Below the pieces are notes generated by a model, which saw only the letters and a list, made by a program, of their open reading frames with translations, was not told where the DNA came from and made no database searches. Positions 43,501 to 54,652 of a stretch of DNA of 64,000 bases are shown in pieces. The stretch spans positions 46,151,540 to 46,215,539 of the forward strand of contig CP154955.1 in the NCBI GenBank assembly GCA_039621445.1. The letters are read 5' to 3'. Within the stretch, counting starts at the first letter, position 1. Every line of letters begins with the position of its first letter. The translations under genes were made by a program, and so were the position numbers. Origin of the DNA: Euglena gracilis (Eukaryota; Euglenida; Euglenophyceae; Euglenales).

Positions 43501-43870
43501 AAGGAGCCCCGGGGGGGGGGTACTGACTAGCTAGACCCTCCCTCCCCCCGGGGGGGGGGGGTCCCCCGAACTGGGAAAAAAATTTTCCTCCGGCGCAGCG
43601 CCGGAAGAAAATTGAGGTGTTTATTAGGTTTTTGGCTGATTTTGTTCCAAAAATTCCCCAAAAAGGCCAAAAATGGGCATTTTTAGCCATTTTTGGGGGT
43701 CCCAAAAAAAATTTTCGGCGCTTCGCGCCGGTCACTGGAAAAAAATTTACACTTAGCTAGCCCTGCTAGCAGACCCCCGGGGGGGGGGTCTTGCTAGAAA
43801 TCCCACTAGCAAAATTTGGACTAGCTGCAGTCCAGCCCCCCGGGGGGGGGGGGGAGGTACTGCAATCCCT
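43501..43870. repeat. Hairpin element with TAGCTAG and CGGCGC stems
   Basis: Two internal hairpins, CCTCCGGCGCAGCGCCGG at about 43586 and TTCGGCGCTTCGCGCCG at about 43714, lie between AAATGGGCATTTTTAGCC and flanking C/G runs. CTAGC and GCTAG motifs lie on both sides. It resembles the centre of the 5833 and 62765 MITEs. Confidence 0.5.
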
Positions 43871-44117
43871 TAAGCAAAAGCCTGCTGCCACCCCTGTCTG
43901 ACCTCCCTTCGCTTCAAAAACCTCTCAAAATCAAAAATTTGAGAAAATGTTGAATTTCTGGAAGGTGTGAAAAAATGGGGTTTTCAGGGGTTTTTGGGGG
44001 GGACCTCCCACATGGGTCCAAAATGGGGCAAAAAAACACCCGGCGCCGGAAAATTTTTTCGGGTCCAAAAAATTGGTGCTCCCGGAAATACGGGGGGGGT
44101 GGGGGGGTCTACCCCCC

Positions 44118-44521
44118 CCCCTAATAAGTGCATGGGTGCGCGCATTTTAAGGATGTAGTTTTGGGCCAAGGGTGTGCACTCATTAGGGCAGCGCACTTAT
44201 TAGGACAAAGCCAGGGGTTTTTTAAGTCTTGGACCCCGGGGGGGGGTAGGGTGGGTGGGTCCGGCCAATCCCCCCCCCCCAGAGGCGGGTGGGATATACT
44301 TTTCGGCGCTTTTGACACCGAAAATTTATAAAAAGGTGCTACTTTTAGCATTTTTACAATTTTTTGAATATTTTTGAGGAAAAATTTGTGGGTCCCCCAG
44401 GACGCCCCCCCCCCCCGCCGGGGATGGGTGGGTGGGTGGGGGACCCCCGGCCTTATAAAAACCCCTGGGCAAAGCACAAAATACTTAAATTATCACCTGC
44501 TTGTGTGATGTATTTGGTCTG
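44118..44521 (+). repeat. Left arm of a 400-bp inverted repeat
   Basis: Matches the reverse complement of 46053-46460 nearly throughout, from GTGCATGGGTGCGCGCATTTT to ATCACCTGCTTGTGTGATG. It contains a CGGCGCTTTTGACACCG hairpin and long C/G runs. Confidence 0.88.
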
Positions 44522-46052
44522 AGAAGGGCAGTTCTGAGAATTATGTGTGCTTTCCAACCTGAGACATACATGACAGGGCCAAACATTTGCATTCCATGTT
44601 ATGTTTATTATGTTATGTTATGCTCTGCTATGTTATGTTATGTGTATTATTATGATATGTTATGTTCATTCTTTATGCTTGCTCAAACTAAAAAACCTCC
44701 CCATAATAAGTGAGCAGTGCCCATCTTCACCCCCCCCCCTATTGGCTAATGGCCGGGCTCCTTCGGACCCCAAAATTAGCCAATTGAGGGGGGGGGGCAA
44801 TTAGTGGAGGGGTACCTTGACCAATGGACGGGGGGGGGGTGCCGGGGGACCCACAAAAAATGGCCGAAAATTGCGAAAAGTGCTAAAAATAGCAGTTTTC
44901 AAAAAATTTCGGCGCCTTTGGCGCCGAAAAGTATATCCCACCCCCCTCCGGGGGGACCGGGACCCCCCCCCTGGGGGGGCGGGGGCTCGGTTGGATCCAC
45001 CCACCCTACCCCCCCTCCCCCCCGGGGGACCACAACTAAAAAAACCCCTGGGTCCAACCCCCCCTGGTCGGGGCCACCTCGGGAACCGGCGGATTATCAC
45101 CATGATCCCGGCTTGGTTCCCGGAATTTTTTTTTCAGTCGCGAGCGACTGGATTTCTGGTTTCCGAATCACTGGCGTTTGACCCCCAACTCCCCGCCAGG
45201 CCCGATTTATTCACCTGCGAAGGGGTCCAAACTACGTGGGATTGGCCCTTCCGACTCTGCCATTTCGCCGAGGTCCAAAAATGGGTCAAAAATCGATTTT
45301 CGAAAATATCTGGAGAAAACGTACATTATTTCCAGAAGTGTCAGTCTGTCGAAATGTGCCCCTGGAGGCCCTCCATCGCCTCCCGTTCGCCGTTTTGGCC
45401 GCCGGCACGCCTCGTGTTCCGGCGCGCTTTTGCGGCCCAAAACGGGCATTTTGGGTCGTTTTTCGGGCCCTTTTTGGTTCAAAAAATCGAGTTTTCCAAA
45501 ATATCTCGACAATAAAGCAAAATCAAAGGAAAAATCCGGAGAGCAAAAATGAAGCCCATGGAATGCCCTATCCAACCACGGTTATTTGGGCTGTTTTCGG
45601 GGTCAAAAAATCAATGTTTCAAAAATATCTTGGAAATGAAGCAAAATTAAAGGAAATGTCCGGAGACCCAAATTGAAGCCCTTGCGATGCCCTATCTAAC
45701 AGTATTTTGATTTCCCCGAAACTCCCCGCCGGGCCCGAAATACGGCCATTTTACGGCCCAAAACAGCGCGGCAGGCTGACGGCACAGCCGTTTTCGGCCC
45801 GTTTTGGGGGGGCAAAAAAATCAATTTTTCAAAAATTGCACAAAAAATGGTGGAGAATCAAACGAAATGTCCGGAGACCTAAATTGAAGCCCTTAAAATG
45901 CCTTATCTAACAGTATTTTGATTTCCACACAACTCCCCGCCTAGCCCGAGTTACGGCCATTTTTCGGCCAATTTTGGCCATTTTGTACAGTTTTGGCCTG
46001 TGTGACTTAGCCGTTTTCGGCCATTTTTGGTCAAAAAAGTCGAAAAAAAACA
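44522..46052. other. Spacer between the arms; degenerate tandem units
   Basis: A TTATG-rich stretch (44595-44675); a diverged copy of the arm at 44820-45060 (TTCGGCGCCTTTGGCGCCGAA hairpin); then units of about 120-210 bp at 45500-45960 sharing GTCCGGAGACC, ATTGAAGCCC and ATCTAACAGTATTTTGATTT. Units with ACTCCCCGCC lie at 45188, 45720 and 45911. No gene. Confidence 0.55.
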
Positions 46053-46460
46053 GACCAAATACATCACACAAGCAGGTGATAAATTAAGTATTTTGTGCTT
46101 TGCCCAGGGGTTTTTATAAGGCCGGGGGTCCCCCCACCCACCAACCCATCCCCGGCGGGGGGGGGGGGCGTCCTGGGGGACCCACAAACTTTTCCTCAAA
46201 AATATTCAAAAAATTGTAAAAATGCTAAAAGTAGCACCTTTTTATAAATTTTCGGTGTCAATAGCGCCGAAAAGTAAATCCCACCCGCCTCTGGGGGGAC
46301 CCCCCCGGGGGGGGGGATTGGCCGGACCCACCCACCCTACCCCCCCCCCCGGGGTCCAAGACTTAAAAAACCCCTGGCTTTGTCCTAATAAGTGCGCTGC
46401 CCTAATGAGTGCACACCCTTGGCCCAAAACTACATCCTTAAAATGTGCGCACCCATGCGG
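46053..46460 (-). repeat. Right arm of the 400-bp inverted repeat
   Basis: Reverse complement of 44118-44521, with small differences in homopolymer length. Confidence 0.88.
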
Positions 46461-47589
46461 GGGGGTAGACCCCCCCGGGGTCCTTAAGCAAAAGCCTGGG
46501 CAGGGCAGAACGAGAAGGCCTGGTGGGGGGGTCGACCCACCCCACCCCACCTCCCGGGCACCAAAACATATGATTTTTGATGGAAAACCACATTTTTTCA
46601 CAAAAAAATCTCAAAAATTTCAGGGTAAAAAATTGGTAGCTTTTAGGAAGGCGATGAAAAAAAAAAATGCAGGGCAAAAAAAGTGGACCAAATTTTGGCA
46701 CAGTCAAATTTTACTGCCACTTTTTTTCTTTGAATTTTTTTGGACATTAAATGGCATTTTTTGCTTCAAAAACCTCTCAAAATCAAAAATTTGAGAAAAT
46801 GTTGAATTTCTGGAAGGTGTGAAAAAATGCGGTTTTCAGGGGTTTTTTGGGGGACCTCCCACATGGGTCCAAAATGGGGCAAAACACCTAACACTCACAA
46901 TTTTGGGACGTCCCACCAAAATTGTTGACGGCTTTTGCCATAATTTTGGGCTCTTTTGCCAAAACGCCTGGGACCTTTCGCCAAAATTTTTGGGACCGTT
47001 GCCAAATTTTTGGGATTCCGTTGCAGAGACTTTGGTATTCGGCGGTCAAAATTTTTGGGACTTTTTGCAAAAGCTCTCTGAATCCAACAAATCACTCTCT
47101 AAACAAACCACTGCAACCCCACGGCTCTTCCGAGCAACACAGCTGATGTAAATCATACCCAGTGGAAATGCCTCACCCCCCCCTCTCAGTGCCCCCCCCC
47201 CCAAAATGACCAAAACGTTTTGCCAAAATTGCCCCCCTCAAAAAAAGTATTTGCCTTCCATGCCGAAGGCACCGAAAGCAAATTTGAACCCCCCCCAAAG
47301 TGTCCGCTTCCCTGGGCTGGCCATTTTTTTAATTTTTTTTTGTGCCTGAAAGGTGGAGGGGGGGGTGAGACATTGGGGGGGGGTGGACAATTGGGGGGGG
47401 GGGGGCTTGAGGACTCCCCAGCCCCTAATTTTTTTTTACCAGTGCAAAATTGGTCGACTTTTTGTGCGTTGGATTCGTCACAACTTTTCTTATTCGGCAA
47501 ATATTACAAATGTCGAAACGGACGTTTTTGGAGGTTTTCCAAGCCTTTTTGCAGCCTTGCCGAAATTGGTCCGTCTTGTCCCGGAGACC

Positions 47590-48560
47590 AATTACTACAA
47601 AAAAGGGCAGGCGGACGCCGGTTCTGTCCAAAACCCGGCGTCCGGAACGCCGGTTCAGGACAGAACCGGCGTCCGACCCCCCTTTGTTTAAAGCGGCGCT
47701 TTAGGGACGCCGGGTTCAGGACAGAACCGGCGTTCCCAACATTCGGTCAAAGGACACTCCCAGGACCAATCTCCGACCACTGATCTGAAATATCACGCTA
47801 CTTTGAATTTTGCCAAATTCCGACGATCGCGAGCGTATCTCTGGCTGTGTCAATCGTCCAGGTAGAAACTCACCCCTCAATCGAAATCTCTTTTCATCAG
47901 ACGACTGGTGATCACCACCAAATTCAGCCACGCCGCCTGGAGCTCTTATTTCCTGTCACTGGGAAATCCTAATTTCACAATTCTGGTGCCCCCCAGGACC
48001 CCTCAGGTCGTCGATTCGAAGAGAAAAATCGGTTCTGTAAGGTTTATTCAGCATCTCAAAACAAAAATCACCAAAAATCACCGCAAATTTCGACTCAGAT
48101 TCTGGCCGATCCGTCGGTCGCGAACGTATCTCTGGCTGCGTGCAACGTTAGGGTACCAAGTTACCCCTCGATTGAAAGCTCTTTTCAACAGACGACCAGC
48201 AGTGCTCATCAGATCTTTCCACGCCGCACGGTACTCTGTTTCCACATCTGGGCCAATTTTCACCAAATTTGGATATCCACCCTAGTGGTCCCCAAATGGC
48301 AAAATTCATTGTCCTGCATGGTTAAAACAGTCATATCAGGACCTTAGGGCCATTTTTGGGCACTTTTGGTGACAATTTTAGTTTTAGGAATGAAAACCGG
48401 ACGCCGGGTTTTAGGACAGAACCAGCGTCCGGAAAACCCCTGGGGGGGACGCCGGAACGCCGGTTTAAGCCAATTGGGGGGTGGGGACGAGTTTTTTTGG
48501 CTGATTTTGTGCCAAAAATGAGCACTTTAGACAAGTGGGTGCAAAAATTTTCGACTGGCT
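47590..48560 (+). mobile_element. GACGCCGG hairpin element, single copy
   Basis: Opens with ACTACAAAAAAGGGCAGGCGG and nested GGACGCCGGTTCTGTCC hairpins. The body matches 58070-58700 and the inverse of 59100-59800. The right side ends with GGACGCCGGGTTTTAGGACA hairpins. No protein family is seen in it. Confidence 0.75.
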
Positions 48561-48860
48561 AGCTCTGGCAGCGGACCCTCTGTCCTGAGTCCTGTGTTTA
48601 AAACGCAGGCCTCAGGACGAAGTATGGATCTAAGACGCAGTTTTTGCCACAGAAGACGTCCTCCAGTTCATCCTCGGCCAGACGGCGGCAACACCTTCTT
48701 GGTCGACGGGCTGCATGTGCAGCATTCAACCCGGCAAAGCTGGAGTTCTTTGTTTTGAGAAAAAAAATATGTTTTTTGGAATTTTTTTTTGAAAAATCAT
48801 CTTTTTTAGCTTCGTTTTGAACGAGCTGCCAGCTATGCCGGGGTTTGGATGGACAGGCAT
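48561..48860. other. No gene recognised
   Basis: A mixed stretch with T/A runs; a short minus-strand frame has no signature. Confidence 0.4.
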
Positions 48861-49149
48861 TCCAAAAAAACACACTGCAGGCAAAGGGGAACAAAAAATT
48901 GGCAAGTCCCAAAAACTTGCAAAAAAGTTGCAAAATTGCCAGACCACGGAGTCCCAAATCTCTGACAAGAGTACTCTTTTCATTTTGAAAAAGGTTCCAA
49001 ATTTTTTGGCAAAAGTGTCCAAAATTATGGCAAAAAAGTACACAAATATTTTGCAAAAGGTACACAAATTTTTGGCAAAAGTGCCAAAAATTATGGCAAA
49101 ACATCCCAAAAAATGTGAGCGTTAGGTGTAAATGGCATTTTTTTTGCTT

Positions 49150-49880
49150 CAAAAACCTCTCAAAATCAAAAATTTGAGAAAATGTTGAATTTCTGGAAGG
49201 TGTGAAAAAATGGGGTTTTCAGGGGTTTTTGGGGGACCCCCCATATGGGTCCAAAATGGGGCAAAAAAAACACCCGGCGCCGGAAAAATTTTTCGGGTCC
49301 AAAAAATTGGTGCTCCCGGAAATACGGGAAGAGGTGGTGGGGGGGGGGTGGTCGACCCCCCCCACCCACCGCCCTGGCTGTTTGGTCGATTCCCGTTCTG
49401 CCCTGGGGGTGGGGGGGGGTGGATTTCGCCGTTTTGATGGTTGGGGGTGAAATTTTTGACATGTGAAGTTTTGCTCTTTCTCCTCTCAAATGGAAAATTT
49501 GAGGTTTGCTCATGAACTTCATCAAACTTTCTGAAAATTTGCCAAAATTGGTCTTTTTGGCATATTTGGCTCCAAAAGTGCTCTTGTCTGGGGAGCCCCC
49601 CCCCCCCCCCGGAGGGGGAGGGTGGTCCAGACCCCCTCCAATCCCCTCCCCCTGTACAAAACCAACGCTCATTAACCCCCCCCCCCGCCCCTGGGGAGGT
49701 GATGAAAACCACTGATTATCTCCATGAACCTGAACCCATTCCCAAAACTTTTTTGGTCGGAATTTTTTTTTTAGTCGCGGGCAACTGGTTTTCCGAATCA
49801 CCTCCGTTTGGACCCCAACTCCTCTGTTTCATCCCCGAATCCCCGCCAGACACGAGTTATTCACCCGACAAGGGGTCCAA
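49150..49880 (-). repeat. Inverted partner of 42190-43170
   Basis: See 42190-43170. This copy lacks the 167-bp exon-like insertion and shows the uninterrupted sequence GATGAAACAGAGGAGTTGGG (reverse strand). Confidence 0.85.
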
Positions 49881-50957
49881 GGATTACCCTCACCCCCCCC
49901 CCCTCAAAATGGTCACCCTCCAAGCACCACGGGACCCCCTGCCTGACCTCCTCAAAAACTTCTTGAACAGATCCCTGTGTGGAGGCCACTGGGCGAGACC
50001 CGTAAGCTTCGTATGAATATGGTGGGGCTGAAGTGGTTCCTCCCACAGGCGCTGCATGCCCTGGACTGCCTCGTTCACTTCGCGGAGAGGCTGGAGCGAC
50101 AGGTGCTGGATGCAGGAGAAGGACTTTCGGCGTCCCGTGCCACATAGTTGGCAGCTTGTTTTTTTGGACGCTGTTTTTTTGTTTAGTTTAATTTTAACAA
50201 TGTTTTTTAAAAAAAAACAAAAAAAACGCCAACAAGGTTTTGCACAAAAATATTTTTGAATGCATATTTTCAACCATTTTTGGCAACTTCTAGGTCATTT
50301 CTGCCAAGAAAAAAAATCCACAAAAATATAAAAGTCATAAAATTGCATTTTGTTTGCAGTTTTGGATGTTTTTGATCATTTTTTGGCATTTTTTGAACTT
50401 AGTAGGATTCGAAGTACGGTTTGGGTGTTTCATAACGAGTTTTTTTCAATGAAAATTCCCTTTTGCTTTTTTTTTGATGCTTTTTTGGAGATTTTTTTTC
50501 AAAAAAAACACGTTGTTTTGTTTTTTTTTAAAAAAACGCCAACTATGCCGTGCCAAGGGAGGGGTCTTTTCAAAAAAGGTTGCACCCCACGGCGCTGTGA
50601 GCATGTAGGGGGCAATGGGTACTTGTCTGTTATCACCCCTTCCTTTCGGCTATTCTATTCTCTGTTGCGAGGTTGTATTGGGCCAAATTTTGGCAAATTG
50701 CCCTCTGGTTTATTTTCAGACCGGGGGAAGGGGGGTCCCCCCAACCCACTAAGGTTGGACGAATACTGTTCGCTCAACCGCGAGGGAGCACATGGCTGGC
50801 CGACGGCTGGCTGACGGCGTGACGGAAGCCAGGTCATGTTGTTGAGTTGCAAATGCCCAATTTTGGTGTGCCAGTGCCGAATTTTGAGAGGCGAATATCC
50901 AATTTAGTGTGCCAATTCCTAATTTTGAGGAGCAAATTCCTAATTTCTGTGACAAGA
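49881..50957. other. No gene; MITE tip at 50619
   Basis: Mostly A/T-rich with many A and T runs. GGTACTTGTCTGTTATC at 50619 equals the tip of the MITE at 63569, but no matching right end is visible. Confidence 0.45.
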
Positions 50958-51067
50958 ACTGTGTTTGGGCCAAGTGTGAGGGGGAGCCTGGGGGCGGGGA
51001 CCGCGGCGCCGAAACCGTGCTTGGGCCGATTTCGAGACTTTAAAATCTTCGCCCAAACACGGTTTCA
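50958..51067. mobile_element. Small hairpin element (GAACTGTGTTTGGGC family)
   Basis: GAACTGTGTTTGGGCCAAG at the left and CCCAAACACGGTTTC at the right are inverted ends; GGGGACCGCGGCGCCG lies inside. A second copy is at 56199-56382. Confidence 0.65.
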
Positions 51068-51870
51068 TAAATAAATTCCAAATATTGAGTGGCAAAATGC
51101 CTAATTTCGGGTGTAAAATGCTGAAAATTGAGTGGTAATCCCTAATTTGGTGTGCCAATGCCAAATTTGAGTTGCAAATTCCTAATTAATGAATGGGTTC
51201 CTAATTTTGAGGGCAGATGCCCAATTTGGGGAGCAATACTCAAATTTTGGGTTGGCAAATGCCTGATTTTGGGTGTAAAATACTATTTTCGTGTTGAAAA
51301 TGCCCAATTTTTGGGTGGCATGAGTGGCAAATGCATATTTCGGGGTGATTTCAGCGACTAATGTTTGGTGTGTAAATGCTTCAAGTCCGCGTCTAAGGCG
51401 CAGGGACTCAGGACGGAGTCTGCGTCTAAGACGTAGGACTTCGAGCATGACGGAGTCTGCGTCTTGAAGACGCAGACTCCGTCAAGCACTGCGTCTTGAA
51501 TGACGATTTTGCTGGAAGCCCAAAAAACTGCCCAAAATGGTCCGAAATGGCCATTGAAACAGAAACGTCATTGCTGCAAAATCAATTGACCTTATGTCGG
51601 TGTTACCCCCATGACCCCCCCGTGCCCCCCCCCCCCATGACCCTCAGACCTAGGACCCTTTTCGGCCAATTTTTTTTTCAGAAAAAAATTGGCCGTGATT
51701 TAGGTAGATTCCTAATTTTGAGGCATAAATTTTGCAAATTTGGGGATGGTGATTCCTAATTTGGTGTCAGAAATCCTAATTTCAGGTGTGGGGATAATTT
51801 GTGATGATTTTTTCCAAAAAAATTCGTGTTCGGTGATTCCCAATTTGGCCACCGAAAATGGGGAGTGCCA
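51068..51870. repeat. AATTTGGTG/TGCCAAT-type degenerate repeats
   Basis: Many short variants of CCTAATTTTGAG, GTGTGCCAATGCC and GGGTGTAAAATGC follow each other (50850-51350 and 51705-51800), with GACGCAGACTCCGTC palindromes at 51380-51500. No gene. Confidence 0.55.
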
Positions 51871-52130
51871 GACGGTAGACTGGGGGGGGGGGTAGTGGGT
51901 AGTCGGCTGACTACCCACTCTAATGTACTAACGGGTCAGTATCGCCGACTTTTAAGCCCCCCCCTTGAAAAAAACTTTTGTCCAAATCACCTCAACACCA
52001 GTCAAAACCCGCCCAAATGGCTCCAGAACCCCTCAATCGGGGGTGAATATGCAAAAACTGGGGGGGGGGAAATGTACATTTTGGGCCACTTTTGGCAAAA
52101 GAACACCTCTCCCCATTGGATTTTCTACAC

Positions 52131-52230
52131 ACAAATTGTGGCTGAGCCCAGATTTCAGCCTGAAAACGTGTTCAGCAGGGGGCCCCCGAACACGTTTTCA
52201 GGCTGAAATCTGGGCTCAGCCACAATTTGT
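52131..52230. repeat. Perfect hairpin with 43-bp arms
   Basis: Arms start ACAAATTGTGGCTGAGCCC and meet around AGCAGGGGGCCCCC. It sits immediately upstream of the first PHD-finger unit. Confidence 0.95.
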
Positions 52231-52339
52231 TTAAAAAAGTGTTCACAGCCCGCCAAATGCCTGCCCTGAAATTCGTGGTCATGATTTACGCAAGGGGTCA
52301 AAAACGCGAAAATGTGAAATTTGGACCGAAAAACTGGTG

Positions 52340-52456
52340 CCCTAATGGAAAACGTGCCTGACCACAGATGCCCTAATGGAAAATGTGTCATTGCCACAGA
52401 TGCCTTAATGGAAAACGTTGTCATTGCCACAGATGCCCGAATGGAAAACGTGTTAC
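52340..52456 (+). repeat. Upstream subterminal array, PHD unit 1
   Basis: Four copies of GATGCCCTAATGGAAAACGT plus a variable 10-12 bp (GTCATTGCCACA). Confidence 0.9.
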
Positions 52457-52496
52457 CCCCCCCTTTTTTCCCTTTTTTTTAACAGCCCTCCCACTA

Positions 52497-53205
52497 TGGC
52501 TAAACGCACGGCAAACTTTGTGAATGGTCTTTTGCCACCTCCCCCTAACGGAACTGTTCCTGGCTGCTCTCGCGGTATACCAGCAAGATGCCAAGAAGCC
52601 GAAGGTTGACCCCCTTCATGGCACCTTGCTGGCACAGGGCAACACGAAGAAAAAGTCTGGCTCCGTAGGTGCAAAGCTTGCTGCTGTTGCCAACTGTTTG
52701 GAGTTCGCCAAACTGTGTCAACATCGGCAAGCATCTTATCCTGAGCTGGATGATTTCTTTGTTGCCCGGATGGGATGGGAGCTGGAACCCCCTGTTGTTC
52801 GATGAGGCAAGCGTCATTGAACAATGTGTGGCTCAACGTGCGCAGCAGTCGGGAACTTTGTTCGTTTCAGGGAATCGTTCGGCAACCTCTTTTCATACAT
52901 ACGTGAATGCCGTCGCTCGGGCAGTCCGCAAAACCACGACCAAAGGAGTTGTGTTGCCTTTTGCAGAGCGCCAATTCCCCCCCCCCCCCGACCAACCCCC
53001 TCTGCCTCGTGCTGTGTCCCGACTGCCTATAGAACAGGACAAATGTGGTTTTTGTGGTGCTGCCATTCCCAAAAATCCAAATCGTGTGGAGCTGAGGAAA
53101 GTGGTGTGTGACGCCTGCGGTTTGGCATACCATTTTCATTGCCATGATTTGCGGCGGCCACCAAAGTATGGCTCTTTTTTGTGTGAAGCGTGTCGTCTTC
53201 CGTGA
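52497..53205 (+). pseudogene. PHD-finger protein, copy 1 (frameshifted)
   Basis: The protein starts MAKRTANFVNGLLPPPP, then GSVGAKLAAVANCLEFAKLC, QHRQASYPELDDFF, DEASVIEQCVAQRAQQSG and SATSFHTYVNAVARAVRK. It ends in a C4HC3 PHD finger: CGFCGAAIP, VVCDACGLAYHFHCHDL, FLCEACRLP, stop at about 53205. Two shifts are visible against copy 2: one in the C run near 52547 and a two-base loss near 52791. PHD fingers read histone tails. The N-terminal about 170 residues match no family I recognise. No DDE triad is visible, so it is not an obvious transposase. Confidence 0.72.
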
Positions 53206-53379
53206 CGTCTAACACTCCCTGTCGTCTTGCTCAAAGGCAACCTCTGGCCGTTCCTTGTGTTGTACAGTACCCCCCTAGACCTACCTAGTCTAGTCTAGTC
53301 TAGTCTAGACCTACCTAATCTAGGGTAGAGGACTCTCAACCTGTTGCCGAATTTTCATGACAACGATTTTTTTATTGCC
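53206..53379. other. 3' flank with TCTAG repeats
   Basis: (TAGTC)n at 53287-53312 inside a palindromic CCTAGACCTACC context, then a T-rich stretch. Confidence 0.6.
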
Positions 53380-53500
53380 ACAGATGCCCTAATGGAAAAC
53401 GTGTCATTGCCACAGATGCCTTAATGGAAAACGTGTCATTGCCACAGATGCCTTAATGGAAAACGTGTCATTGCCACAGATGCCCTCATGGAAAATGTGT
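53380..53500 (+). repeat. Downstream subterminal array, PHD unit 1
   Basis: Four copies of CACAGATGCCTTAATGGAAA plus ACGTGTCATTGC, period about 32 bp, same orientation as the upstream array. Confidence 0.92.
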
Positions 53501-53615
53501 TCATGACCACGAATTTCAGGGCAGGCATTTGGCAGGCTGAACACGTTTTTAATATAATGGCCCCAAAATACATCAGAAAAGGGAATTTCGCACAAAAAGG
53601 ACTTAGCCCTCCAAG

Positions 53616-53740
53616 CAGGGTTCGATATAAGGAGAGGAGGGGGGGGGTGGTCCCGCCCCCCCGTGGGGCCGGGGGGGGGGGGGGGGGGAGGGGACACCCC
53701 CCCACCTAAACCATGTACGCCCTCTTTATATCGAACCCTG
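53616..53740. mobile_element. hAT-like MITE, 125 bp, with 8-bp duplication
   Basis: Ends CAGGGTTCGATATAAGGAG and its inverse CTTTATATCGAACCCTG; flanked on both sides by CCTCCAAG. A CAGGG tip plus 8-bp duplication is the hAT signature. It is an internally deleted relative of 62765-63158. Confidence 0.88.
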
Positions 53741-53915
53741 CCTCCAAGCATGTTGCCAACATGGAAGGGATTTTGTTATTTGAGGGGGGGTGCGGGGGGG
53801 GGGGGGGGAGACCCCCCCCCCCCCCCCGCCTATGCCAAAGTGAGCCACAAAAATGACTTAGCCCCTGAGTATGTTGCCAACAGGCAAGGACAGTCATCCC
53901 CGGTTTTTGGTCTCC
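53741..53915. repeat. TTGCCAACA..GATTTTGTTATTTGAGG repeat
   Basis: Shared with 61244-61480 and partly with 54660-54775 (TATGCCAAAGTGAGC, ACTTAGCCCC, GTATGTTGCCAACA). Long G then C runs form a potential hairpin. Confidence 0.7.
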
Positions 53916-53920
53916 GGTGG

Positions 53921-53995
53921 GGTCCGGTGGGATCCGGTGGGATCCAGTGGGATCCGGTGGGATCCGGTGGGATCCGGTGGGGTTCCGGTGGGTTG
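53921..53995. repeat. GATCCGGTGG decamer array, first block
   Basis: About seven tandem GGGATCCGGT units with point variants. Confidence 0.95.
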
Positions 53996-54509
53996 CCTTG
54001 GGGGGGGGGGGGGGGGGGGGAATTCATCAATTATAAAATTGCAATAAAACAGCATTTTGGGTGAATTTGGTCATTTTCGGTGTTTTTGGCCCAAATCACC
54101 TGGTTTTGCCGGCAGATCTTATCAAAACTGTACCAATGGTCACCGAATCTGTGCACAAAATGGCCAAGAATGGCCAAAAGGGGGCAAAAAGTGGATAAAA
54201 AGCAGTCAGAAGTGGCCTAAAATGGACACAAATGTGCAAAAATAGCCAGAAGCAGCCAAAAATGGTCTAAAATGCCAAAATGCAGCCCACGGTGGTCAAA
54301 AGTAGCCAAAAGTGGTCCAAAATGGCCAAAAAAAAAGGCCAAAAAGGCAAAAAGCTGCTAATTTGCAGGAAACCAGACAAAAAAAAGAATGCAAGTCAAC
54401 TACAGATGGGGTACTGGTGGAAATTTGTGAAAATTGCACATTCGGACATGATTCTTCTCACGCGGACCATTAATCCAGAAGAAAAATCTGTGCATGGAAA
54501 AAAAATCTC

Positions 54510-54652
54510 CGGTGGGATCCGGTGGGATCCGGTGGGACCCGGTGGGATCCGGTGGGATCCGGTGGGAACCCACTAGTCAAATGGTCAAAAAAACACCGGT
54601 GGGATCCGGTGGGATCCGGTGGGATCCGGTGGGATCCGGTGGGATCCGGTGG
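54510..54652. repeat. GATCCGGTGG decamer array, two blocks
   Basis: Units at 54510-54567 and 54595-54652, split by a 27-bp A-rich segment. A frame reading DPVGSGGIRW repeats is an artefact of the decamer. Confidence 0.95.

Larger units (their letters stand above)
46884..49129. mobile_element. TIR element of about 2.2 kb without transposase
   Basis: The ends are ACACCTAACACTCACA and TGTGAGCGTTAGGTGT, an inverted pair of 16 bp with one mismatch, each followed by a stretch rich in TTTTTGGGA and TTTTGCCAAAA. The flanks are AAA/AAA. The interior holds a copy of the GACGCCGG hairpin element (about 47590-48560). No transposase is seen. Confidence 0.6.
52231..53552 (+). mobile_element. PHD-finger unit 1
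   Basis: Inverted ends: AAAAAAGTGTTCACAGCCCG.. at the left and ..CTGAACACGTTTTTA at the right, sharing GCCAAATGCCTGCCCTGAAA over about 50 bp. Between them are a subterminal array of about 32-bp direct repeats, the PHD-finger coding region, then a second array in the same orientation. Unit 2 has the same layout. Confidence 0.7.
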
